Positions 1-5,824 of a stretch of DNA of 9,243 nt are shown piece by piece. The notes below the pieces were generated by a model. The model ran no database searches, had not been told where the DNA came from, and was given only the letters and a program-made list of their open reading frames with translations. Numbering within the stretch: the stretch's first letter is position 1; each line of letters opens with the position of its first letter. The position numbers and the translations under genes were made by a program. The stretch is from Novimethylophilus sp036504375 (GTDB taxonomy: Bacteria; Pseudomonadota; Gammaproteobacteria; Burkholderiales; Methylophilaceae), in the NCBI RefSeq assembly GCF_036504375.1, contig NZ_DASXVH010000017.1:1-9243 (forward strand). The letters run 5' to 3'.

Positions 1-222
1 CGTTTTGTTAACGTGTCGTGGCCGAAAAAGTGCGGGCATCATAGCATAGCTTTTTCAGAGATACCATTGCTACGGTAACCCCGTCGGAGCGCCGATGCCC
101 TCTTGTATCCGGCTCGCATCCACTTGGCTGCGAGCCGGAATTTTAGCAGATATTGCAGATATGTTTATGGTTTTATCCCTGAATGACATGCTCATGCCGA
201 AACACGTCGTTTATTCAAGAAT
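1..222. other. Intergenic region, no convincing gene
   Basis: No open frame here resembles a protein. One frame on the plus strand is open from the window edge to a TAA at 76-78, too short to judge as the tail of an upstream gene. On the minus strand, AT-rich -10-like sequence lies at 38-48 (TATGCT and TATGAT overlapping), but no -35 box stands at the right distance, so it is only a weak candidate promoter reading out of the window. GAAAAAG at 24-30 can pair with CTTTTTC at 50-56. The stretch 60-109 can fold (GATAC with GTATC, and small inner stems) directly before the hairpin at 109-138. Confidence 0.5.
109..144 (+). terminator. Perfect 10-bp hairpin with short T-tract
   Basis: CCGGCTCGCA at 109-118 and TGCGAGCCGG at 129-138 form a perfect 10-bp GC-rich stem with a 10-nt loop. 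On the plus strand it is followed by AATTTT (139-144), which fits a rho-independent terminator with an imperfect U-tract. On the minus strand no T-run follows, though the stem may still protect or end the globin transcript arriving from 223. It may serve a plus-strand gene lying left of the window. Confidence 0.6.
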
Positions 223-807
223 TCAACCTAAGATTTCCTTGCGCATCGTTTCGCAAAAAGCCGTCATTTCGCCGATCAGCTGATGCGGCACATTCTGCTC
301 CCTGAGCGTGGCGGCTAAATTTTCCGCAACCGCCGTGAAATGGTCATCGGACAGCCCAAGGGATGCGAGATACGCGTACTCCTCGTTCAGATCTATACCG
401 TTTGATTTCTGTCCGCCGAGAGCAGCTTTGAGGAAGGCTATTTGTTTCTGGATCTGCTTTTCCATTTCCTTGCCGTCGGAGAAATCGAAGAACCTGTTGA
501 TGCGTTTGTCTCGCAACGCTTTTCCATAAAAGTAACGTACCAGCGAAGCTACCATCGCATCTCCGCCGATTCTGCTATGCAGACTGGCATTGTTGGTAAA
601 TGCTCCGGCGTTAATCGATACCAATCGTTGGGCATTGATCAGGCCGCCATATACGCTACCCTGGCTGCCTTCGGTTTTAGCGGAACTTAATCTGCGAGCA
701 TTGGTGTGGCTGCCATACACGCTGCCTTTGTCTCCTGTGTCGTCTGCCTTCACAGAATGCAATCTGCGAGCATTCGTCAGGTTGCCATATACGCTGCCTT
801 TATCCAT
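223..807 (-). CDS. Truncated-haemoglobin-like protein with triplicated N-terminal repeat
   Basis: A 194-residue protein. Residues about 75-194 match the group I truncated haemoglobin pattern: SLHSRIGG at the start, the FY pair (Phe93-Tyr94, Tyr at B10), KQIAFLKAALGG with Gln122 at E11, then GLSDDHF and ENLAATLRE. Aligned by eye with recalled cyanobacterial and mycobacterial GlbN sequences, the proximal His (F8) is replaced by Tyr144, so haem ligation is uncertain. Residues 2-68 form a head of three imperfect repeats with core GSVYGxxxNAxRLxS, not part of the standard fold, which makes the protein longer than the usual 115-140 residues. No signal peptide or membrane helix is seen. The start is well supported: GGAGG (814-818 on plus) lies 6 nt before the ATG. 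It follows the CitG-like gene by 98 bp, so it could share that operon or have its own promoter. Family truncated globins bind O2 or NO; the role here is unknown. Confidence 0.85.
   Translation of the reverse strand: MDKGSVYGNLTNARRLHSVKADDTGDKGSVYGSHTNARRLSSAKTEGSQGSVYGGLINAQRLVSINAGAFTNNASLHSRIGGDAMVASLVRYFYGKALRDKRINRFFDFSDGKEMEKQIQKQIAFLKAALGGQKSNGIDLNEEYAYLASLGLSDDHFTAVAENLAATLREQNVPHQLIGEMTAFCETMRKEILG
604..804 (-). repeat. Three tandem 21-24 codon repeats in the globin N-terminus
   Basis: The units lie at 733-804, 667-732 and 604-666, corresponding to protein residues 2-25, 26-47 and 48-68. Each contains GSVYG, then three variable residues, then NARRL or NAQRL, then a Ser two residues later. 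GSVYG recurs at residues 4, 28 and 50, a spacing of 24 and then 22 residues. The DNA is also similar between units, which points to tandem duplication followed by divergence and length change of the linkers. Confidence 0.9.
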
Positions 808-905
808 TATTGGCCTCCAATCAAAATAAAAATCTTTAATAAACAGAACACAGTGTAATCCCCTATGCTGAAATTAGCATCAAGTATTCGTTAAATTATT
901 GAGTT
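808..905. other. Gap upstream of the globin gene with a short inverted repeat
   Basis: An AT-rich 98-bp spacer between the CitG-like stop and the globin ATG. ATGCT (865-869) and AGCAT (876-880) form a 5-bp inverted repeat with a 6-nt spacer; no T-run follows on the minus strand, so it is not a clear terminator. TTGATG-like and TACACT-like hexamers occur on the minus strand, but their spacing (about 20 nt) is too wide for a good sigma70 promoter. Whether the globin has its own promoter cannot be decided from this. Confidence 0.35.
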
Positions 906-1757
906 CTACTTTGATCCAGGTTTCAAGTACTTTTCAATAGCTACCGCCAACAAAGTTGCCACCGTCAAGTCGGCACTTGTTCCGGGGTTCAGGCCCTGCC
1001 GTTTCAGCCCGGCATCGAAGCCCAGCAAATCGTCCAGGCAATGTTCGGGATTTCGGCTCTCGATCAGTGTCCGGTCGTATTTTTCGGCTTGTATCCGGAG
1101 CGAGGCGGCGGATGCCTCTCCATATTTGCGCATCACATGAGAATCAGGAAAGCGTGCCATCAATCCCAGGTAAACCGCAGTTGTCGCCCAGTTCGCACTA
1201 CCCCATCGGGAATAAGCTTCGTGGTAGCGAGGCACGGCAAAACCGAGTACATCTTCATAGGCCGTAGCATACTGATAGGCGATACGGTCTCGAGTTGCGG
1301 ATTCACACATCGCCTCGAGCAGGGTCACCTGTGCCGTCTGGCGCACATCATGCCGGGGACTGTTGCCCAGCCCGGCGGGCGATGCGCGCAGAATGGCGCG
1401 AAAAGCCAAGCTGGCGTCCTCCACCGTAAGCCGCCCGAGCACTTCGGCAAGGGGCCTGCCCGACAGCGCAGAATGTAGCAGTGGCGCCGCGAGCAACACG
1501 ATGCCGAGATTGGTATTGCAACCGGCCGCGGCCCAGGTGGCCTCGACCGCGTGCAGGATGCGCTGGCCGACCGTCAACCCCTGCAATGCGATGACGCTGG
1601 CTGCGGCATGCGCGCTTTTGACGAAGTCGTCAACCACCATATTGTGACCATCGGCGAAAACATGAACATTACCGGGTTTAATGGCCTGCAGTTCGGCCAG
1701 ACAGGCTGCTTCGAAAGCGGCGGCGAGTGTTTGCGGATCGGGAAGGGGCGACGGCAC
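906..1757 (-). CDS. CitG-like (triphosphoribosyl-dephospho-CoA synthase family) protein of the H4MPT island
   Basis: A 283-residue protein with the hallmarks of the CitG/MdcB family: an E-x-x-x-x-KPGNVH motif (KPGNVH at residues 27-32), GCNTNLGIVLLAAPL (79-93) and a C-terminal NPGTSADLTVATLL helix. True CitG makes the 2'-(5-triphosphoribosyl) dephospho-CoA precursor of the citrate lyase prosthetic group from ATP, but no citrate or malonate lyase genes are nearby. A CitG-like gene is, as I recall, a regular member of methylotroph H4MPT islands (called orf5 in Methylobacterium); the exact label is from memory. The start is GTG at 1755-1757, only 1 nt after the TGA of the rimK-like gene (TGA-A-GTG), so translation is probably coupled. 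The conserved region begins near residue 20, so no later start fits. A role in cofactor assembly is inferred from context; the reaction is not known to me. Confidence 0.8.
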   Translation of the reverse strand: MPSPLPDPQTLAAAFEAACLAELQAIKPGNVHVFADGHNMVVDDFVKSAHAAASVIALQGLTVGQRILHAVEATWAAAGCNTNLGIVLLAAPLLHSALSGRPLAEVLGRLTVEDASLAFRAILRASPAGLGNSPRHDVRQTAQVTLLEAMCESATRDRIAYQYATAYEDVLGFAVPRYHEAYSRWGSANWATTAVYLGLMARFPDSHVMRKYGEASAASLRIQAEKYDRTLIESRNPEHCLDDLLGFDAGLKRQGLNPGTSADLTVATLLAVAIEKYLKPGSK

Positions 1758-1758
1758 T

Positions 1759-2676
1759 TCAGGAAACCGCCGCCAGGCCGGAGTATCCTCCGGCCAGCTT
1801 GGCGAGAAAATCGTCCGCCAGCGTTTGAGCGATATCCAGTTCCACCACGCTCTGCAGGCCTTTCCAGGCCGGAATGCTATTGACTTCCAGCACGTAGAGC
1901 TTGCCCTGACGGTCGCGGATCACGTCGACGCCGCAATAATCGATGTTTACCGCGCGCGCCGCCGCCAGTGCCAGATCGGCGACTTCGCCTTCAACCGCCA
2001 GCGGCTCGCAGCGCCCACCCTGCGCGACATTATTGATCCAGTGGCTGCCGTGGCGCACCATCGCGCCCACGGCCCGGCCGTTGACGATGAACACGCGATG
2101 ATCGTGCCACGCGCCTTCGCCGCTATCCACGTAGTTTTGCAGGTAGTAGACGCCATCGACATGCTCTTCCATGGGCACGGGGAACGGTGAGCCGGCCTCG
2201 AGCTTGCGCACGCCCTGCCCCTGCGACCCGAACAGCGGCTTGATCACCAGCGTGCGCCCTGCCATGGTTTCGCGCAGAATCAGGTTGTGGGCGGTTTCCC
2301 GCGACTCGCACACCCAGGTCGGCGGGGTAGGTACACTATTTTGATGCAGCAGAAAGCTGGTCATGCCCTTGTCCACGGTGCGCTCCACCGCGCGGCCATC
2401 GTTATAGACGGCGACGCCCAGCGCTTTCAATGCATGCAGCACGTTGAGCCGCAAAATTACCTGCTGCAACGTACCTCCGGGAACGCCGCGCACGAACACA
2501 CCGCCCGGCAGCCGGTCGAAGCCGGGAATATGGATCCCCGGCCTGCCGTGCGTGAGGTCCAGGTGACAATCCTTGAGGGAAACGAATACCGCTTCCCGGC
2601 CGCGCGCGGCAAAGGCATCTTTCAGGCGCTTGCCGTGCCAGCCGGGGTCGTCGGTAAATACGGGGATACGGTTCAC
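1759..2676 (-). CDS. RimK-type ATP-grasp ligase, probable H4MPT or methylofuran side-chain enzyme
   Basis: A 305-residue ATP-grasp protein of the RimK / alpha-L-glutamate ligase type. Visible elements are the N-terminal pre-ATP-grasp domain (FTDDPGWHG at 7-15), VDKGMTS around residue 103, the ATP-binding loop KPLFGSQGQG (146-155), DHRVFIVNG (192-200), DVIRD (251-255) and the metal-binding EVNSIPAWKG (264-273). Members of this family join an amino acid, usually glutamate, to a carboxylate with ATP; in methanogens MptN adds glutamate to H4MPT. It probably corresponds to methylotroph orf7 (label from memory). The start is GTG at 2674-2676; the next Met is near residue 105, too late. The only Shine-Dalgarno-like sequence is GGCGG (2686-2690 on plus, 9 nt before GTG), which lies inside one arm of a large inverted repeat. 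The acceptor substrate cannot be read from sequence. Confidence 0.85.
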   Translation of the reverse strand: MNRIPVFTDDPGWHGKRLKDAFAARGREAVFVSLKDCHLDLTHGRPGIHIPGFDRLPGGVFVRGVPGGTLQQVILRLNVLHALKALGVAVYNDGRAVERTVDKGMTSFLLHQNSVPTPPTWVCESRETAHNLILRETMAGRTLVIKPLFGSQGQGVRKLEAGSPFPVPMEEHVDGVYYLQNYVDSGEGAWHDHRVFIVNGRAVGAMVRHGSHWINNVAQGGRCEPLAVEGEVADLALAAARAVNIDYCGVDVIRDRQGKLYVLEVNSIPAWKGLQSVVELDIAQTLADDFLAKLAGGYSGLAAVS

Positions 2677-2683
2677 GATTCTA

Positions 2684-2823
2684 AACCGCCGATGAACACC
2701 GATAAACGCCGATAAAATCAGAAGAACTTGTTATACGACACACGAAAGAGAGCTTCCTGGGCAAAATGCCTGAAAGATGCCACTTACTCAAAAATCGGCG
2801 CTCATCGGCGTTCATCGGCGGTT
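2684..2823. repeat. Large inverted repeat of 10-bp units between mch and the rimK-like gene
   Basis: Two 30-nt arms, 2684-2713 and 2794-2823, are inverted copies with 27 of 30 positions matching, separated by 80 nt. Each arm is built from about three copies of a 10-bp unit of the type ATCGGCGTTC. All three mismatches become G-U pairs in RNA read from the minus strand, which is the operon's sense strand, so a 30-bp stem is possible in the mRNA. The element starts 13 nt after the mch stop and ends 7 nt before the GTG of the next gene. It resembles dispersed REP-like intergenic palindromes of bacterial genomes. The loop contains a TATAAC (2730-2735, minus) without a good -35, so an internal promoter is unproven. 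Confidence 0.85.
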
Positions 2824-2836
2824 AAATTTTTTGCAG

Positions 2837-3817
2837 TTATGCAGCAAAGCCGAACGATTTATCCAGCAGCGCCGCATCCAGCTTGCCGCCGGTGAAGCTC
2901 TTGCCGGATTCCAGCGCGGTCACGGTCACCGCGGCCGGGCTGAACAGCATCGGGTCGACCTTGTAGAAATCGTATTCGACCACCTTGAACACTTCCGCGA
3001 ACGGCCGCCCGTAGTCGCGTGAGGAACTGCTGGGCAGGTTTCGGGCGAGTTCGGCGGCGGCTTCGTCGCTCCCCAGCACGAACACATGGGCGTGGCCGCC
3101 GAACAGGATGGCGTCATTGGTACGGCCCATGCCGTTGAGAAAATCCGGCGCTGGCGGCGGCACCGGGGCGCTGGCCATGCCGTCCACCACGTGCTCCAGC
3201 GGGAAATGCAGCGCATGTATCTTGTGCATCGCCACTTCCAGCACGCGGCCGACGATTTGTATCGTACCAGCCAGGCTGCGGGTCGGCGTCAGGATGAAGG
3301 TCAGCTTGTCGGCGGCAAGGCCGGTATCGCGCGCAACCTTTTCGATCACTTCAAGCGGCGGTGCCTTGTCGCTCTCCAGCACCAGGCAGGCGCTGGCGGC
3401 CTTGTCCTGGTAGCCCAGCTCCTTGTACAACTCCTCGCGCCCCGCCATTGCGCGGCCGGGGCCGGAACCGAGCGAGAAGAATTTTTCATGTGCCAGGCTC
3501 CAGCCGGCATACTGGCTGCCGAGACAGGACAGGATGGGATTGCAGGAATGCACGTTGAGCTGCCACGGCCAATGCGCAAAAGACGGATTGGCCGTGAGGC
3601 TCACCCGTCCCAGGCCGCCCATACAGATTTCCGCGATCAGGCGCCCCGCTTCCAGGCCGCCGAAATGCTTGATGCCGGCATCGATAATGGTGGCGCCGGT
3701 CGCGTGCGTCTCAATGCCGACGCGCAGGCTCCTGGCGTTGTCGATCAGGTTCTGCACCAGCGGTGCAGTCAATGTGTTGACGCTGGGCCAGTTGGTGGTG
3801 TCTATATTACTGCTCAT
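2837..3817 (-). CDS. mch: Methenyltetrahydromethanopterin cyclohydrolase
   Basis: Mch hydrolyses methenyl-H4MPT to N5-formyl-H4MPT in the cytoplasm, the step after MtdB and before the Fhc complex. The protein is 326 residues from the chosen start, the normal family size. Recognisable family stretches are VGIETHATGATIIDAG, AEICMGGLGRV, WPWQLNVHSCNPILSCLGSQYAGW, the FFSLGSGPGRAMA segment and the C-terminal GRTNDAILFGGHAHVF. The frame is open to a TTG at 3836-3838, but the ATG at 3815-3817 is preferred: it has GGGGA a few bases upstream, lies 17 nt after the stop of the preceding ATP-grasp gene, and gives the usual N-terminus. It sits in the mptG-mtdB-ATP-grasp-mch order on the minus strand, and a 160-bp gap with an inverted repeat follows. 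Confidence 0.95.
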   Translation of the reverse strand: MSSNIDTTNWPSVNTLTAPLVQNLIDNARSLRVGIETHATGATIIDAGIKHFGGLEAGRLIAEICMGGLGRVSLTANPSFAHWPWQLNVHSCNPILSCLGSQYAGWSLAHEKFFSLGSGPGRAMAGREELYKELGYQDKAASACLVLESDKAPPLEVIEKVARDTGLAADKLTFILTPTRSLAGTIQIVGRVLEVAMHKIHALHFPLEHVVDGMASAPVPPPAPDFLNGMGRTNDAILFGGHAHVFVLGSDEAAAELARNLPSSSSRDYGRPFAEVFKVVEYDFYKVDPMLFSPAAVTVTALESGKSFTGGKLDAALLDKSFGFAA

Positions 3818-3834
3818 CGCTTCCCCGGAAATGT

Positions 3835-4935
3835 TCAAAAAGTTCGTAATTGTGCATCAAGTTGGCGAGCTCTGGCAAAAACCAATGCCTTTGCCGCATG
3901 CGCATCATCGGCGTGCGCAAAAATACTGCATACGGGTTCTCCGGCTTTACAAGCCGTGCCTGCAACCGGCAGATCCGCCGTCCATTCCGGCCATTCCTGC
4001 GCTCGGCTCACCTCGACGTCATGGTCGGCATAATAGACCAGATGCGCCTTGGAGCCCGCCGGGCGTTGCACCAACGACTGCAACACACCGCAGCAGCCCT
4101 GCATATGCATTTCCAGCAGCGCGGGAATATCATAAAAATCGAAGCTCGCACTCAGGCGAGGATTTACTTCCAGCGCCAGCGGCCCATTTGCTGCCAGCAT
4201 GAAATCCATGCTGTTCAGTCCGCGCAAACCGGTCGCGGCAACCACCTTGCGCGCAGCATCCGCCATCGAGATTCTGGCATGATCCGTGAAATCCGCATTG
4301 CCGACGCCACCGCCATAACGAAACGGCATGCCGGGGGCCGGCGCCAGCCACTGTTCGTTGTAGCCTATCACTTCAAGCTCCGCGCCATCGGCGACAAACA
4401 GTATCGACGCCGGGATACCCTGTGCCATGCGCTGGTAATAGCCTTGCACCTGGCCGTCCCACAACCGGATATGCGTGCCGCCGGAACCGCCGCCCTGTTT
4501 CATCAGCCAGCCGGGCAACTCCGGCGGCGGCTCGAAACGGGTTTCGGGGTAAGCGATGCCAAGCCGGTCGAGTAGAGAAAAAAATCGGCTTGGGTCCTTG
4601 GTCAATGCAACCGTTTCAGGGGCATTCCCCAACAGCGGGAAGCATCCGGATATCCGGTCCAGCAGCTTCGGCTGGTTTTCCAGGCCGCTGCCGTAGATAA
4701 CCGCGGCACCCGCCAAGTCGACCGCGCAAAGCTTGCGCCACAAATCGTCGGCATCGAAACCGCCGTCCGAGAACGCCACCCGCTCGCTGCTGAAACACAA
4801 ACGCCGCGTTTCGATATCGTTGAAAATGTCGAACGCGGCGATTTTGAAGCCGGCCTGCGCGGCGGCCACGACATACGGCCTGGCGCAGACGGCGATGATG
4901 ATGAGGTTAGGCGAAATCCTTGCGCGCCAATTCAA
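3835..4935 (-). CDS. ATP-grasp family protein of the H4MPT island (orfY type)
   Basis: A protein of up to 366 residues with an ATP-grasp core: NLIIIAVCARP near the N-terminus (10-20), a Rossmann-like front domain, the glycine loop KQGGGSGGTH (146-155), GLNSMDFML (239-247) and the metal-binding EVNPRLSAS (256-264), followed by a roughly 100-residue C-terminal domain. It differs in sequence from the RimK-type ligase downstream, so the island encodes two distinct ATP-grasp enzymes. A gene of this kind is, from memory, the methylotroph orfY (predicted ATP-dependent carboligase); its exact reaction is unknown to me, and side-chain ligation of H4MPT or methylofuran is an inference. The start is uncertain: the frame opens with TTG at 4933-4935, inside mtdB (29-nt overlap), and no ATG or GTG lies between it and the conserved strand. 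An AAGGA (4916-4920, minus) inside the overlap might serve a nearby non-standard start. Confidence 0.8.
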   Translation of the reverse strand: MNWRARISPNLIIIAVCARPYVVAAAQAGFKIAAFDIFNDIETRRLCFSSERVAFSDGGFDADDLWRKLCAVDLAGAAVIYGSGLENQPKLLDRISGCFPLLGNAPETVALTKDPSRFFSLLDRLGIAYPETRFEPPPELPGWLMKQGGGSGGTHIRLWDGQVQGYYQRMAQGIPASILFVADGAELEVIGYNEQWLAPAPGMPFRYGGGVGNADFTDHARISMADAARKVVAATGLRGLNSMDFMLAANGPLALEVNPRLSASFDFYDIPALLEMHMQGCCGVLQSLVQRPAGSKAHLVYYADHDVEVSRAQEWPEWTADLPVAGTACKAGEPVCSIFAHADDAHAAKALVFARARQLDAQLRTF

Positions 4936-5803
4936 AGGCGGACAGGAAGTCCAGATAGACGTGGCTTTGTCCTTCCAGCATCTTCTTGAACATCAGGTTC
5001 TGCACCTGGTACTTGACATTGCCGATTGCCAGCGCTCCCAAACCGACGGCATGCGTGCCTTCGATCGGCTCGCCGTCGGCCATCACGCCCACGCCTTCGG
5101 CGCCGGAGGGCGGTACGGCATTGACGTCGGCCACGACTTTCAGCATCGGAGAACCGGCCATCTGCGCCAGCTCGATCACACGCACGCCGGCTGCGGCACA
5201 GCACAGCGCGACGTCGGTATTCCGCAGGATCGCCTTCTTGAGCTCCGCGGTGCTGCCGTCGGTATAGCCGATGCTGGTGCCGTAGCGGGCGTTGTAGGCG
5301 TCGGCCTTGGCCTGCACGTCGGCCACCGAACGGTGAGCAACCAGTTCCACTGTCGCGCCGTATTTGGCGGCGATCACGGCGGTACAGCCGCCGACCGGGC
5401 CGGTCGCGCCGAAAATGCTGACTTTGCGGCCATGCAGATCGCCGCCGTGGTTGCGTTTCAGCTCGCGCTCGACCATGGCCATCATCGCCGCTGACGTCGT
5501 GAAAGCGCCGGACGGATCGGCGAACACGGAAACCTCGAACGGCGGGATCATCGATTTCCTGGCGATATTGAGCATGTCCATCGCCATGTCGATATCGCGT
5601 CCGCCGATGAAAACGCCGGTACGCCAGACCCCGCGCGGGCCGCGCGAGAAAATGGCATCCTGCACCAAACCCATGACTTCGCTCGTCTGCACGCCGGTAT
5701 AAGGAATGACCGCGTTATAGCCCGCATCGTAGGCCATGTTGGCATCGAACGGACTGGCGTTCTTGGCTGGCGTAATAAAGTGAAGAACGTACGGCTTTTC
5801 CAT
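4907..5803 (-). CDS. mtdB: NAD(P)-dependent methylene-tetrahydromethanopterin dehydrogenase
   Basis: MtdB oxidises methylene-H4MPT to methenyl-H4MPT with NAD(P)+ in the cytoplasm, the first dehydrogenation after formaldehyde is bound to H4MPT. The 298-residue protein shows the family start (KPYVLHFITPAKNASPFD), conserved IPYTGV and FIGGRD segments, the Rossmann loop VSIFGATGPVGG (128-139), AHRS at the end of the next strand where the cofactor ribose is bound, and a C-terminal THAVGLGALAIGNVKYQ. The frame extends to a GTG at 5810-5812, but the ATG at 5801-5803 is preferred because AAGGG stands about 8 nt upstream of it while the GTG has no room for a ribosome site. It lies about 20 nt after the RFAP synthase stop and overlaps the following ATP-grasp frame, so it is clearly inside one operon. 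Confidence 0.95.
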   Translation of the reverse strand: MEKPYVLHFITPAKNASPFDANMAYDAGYNAVIPYTGVQTSEVMGLVQDAIFSRGPRGVWRTGVFIGGRDIDMAMDMLNIARKSMIPPFEVSVFADPSGAFTTSAAMMAMVERELKRNHGGDLHGRKVSIFGATGPVGGCTAVIAAKYGATVELVAHRSVADVQAKADAYNARYGTSIGYTDGSTAELKKAILRNTDVALCCAAAGVRVIELAQMAGSPMLKVVADVNAVPPSGAEGVGVMADGEPIEGTHAVGLGALAIGNVKYQVQNLMFKKMLEGQSHVYLDFLSAFELARKDFA

Positions 5804-5824
5804 GTAACTCACCCTTTAAATAAA

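Noticed and set aside
60..138. Cyclic-di-GMP (GEMM) riboswitch suggested by GGGGTTACCG on the minus strand
   Set aside because: The conserved GCAAA and CGCAAAGCC parts are missing and the stems do not fit the GEMM layout.
95..283. Small plus-strand frame of 62 codons overlapping the globin 3' end
   Set aside because: It contains the perfect terminator-like hairpin and overlaps the globin coding end; nothing supports it as a gene.
865..880. ATGCT/AGCAT inverted repeat as terminator of the CitG-like gene
   Set aside because: A 5-bp AT-rich stem with no following T-run on the minus strand is too weak.
2684..2823. CRISPR-like array from the repeated 10-bp units
   Set aside because: The units are contiguous inside two inverted arms, with no unique spacers of regular size and no cas genes.
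3086..4033. Open frame of 315 codons on the plus strand across mch and the ATP-grasp gene
   Set aside because: It spans the boundary of two well-supported minus-strand genes and its composition is that of a shadow frame.
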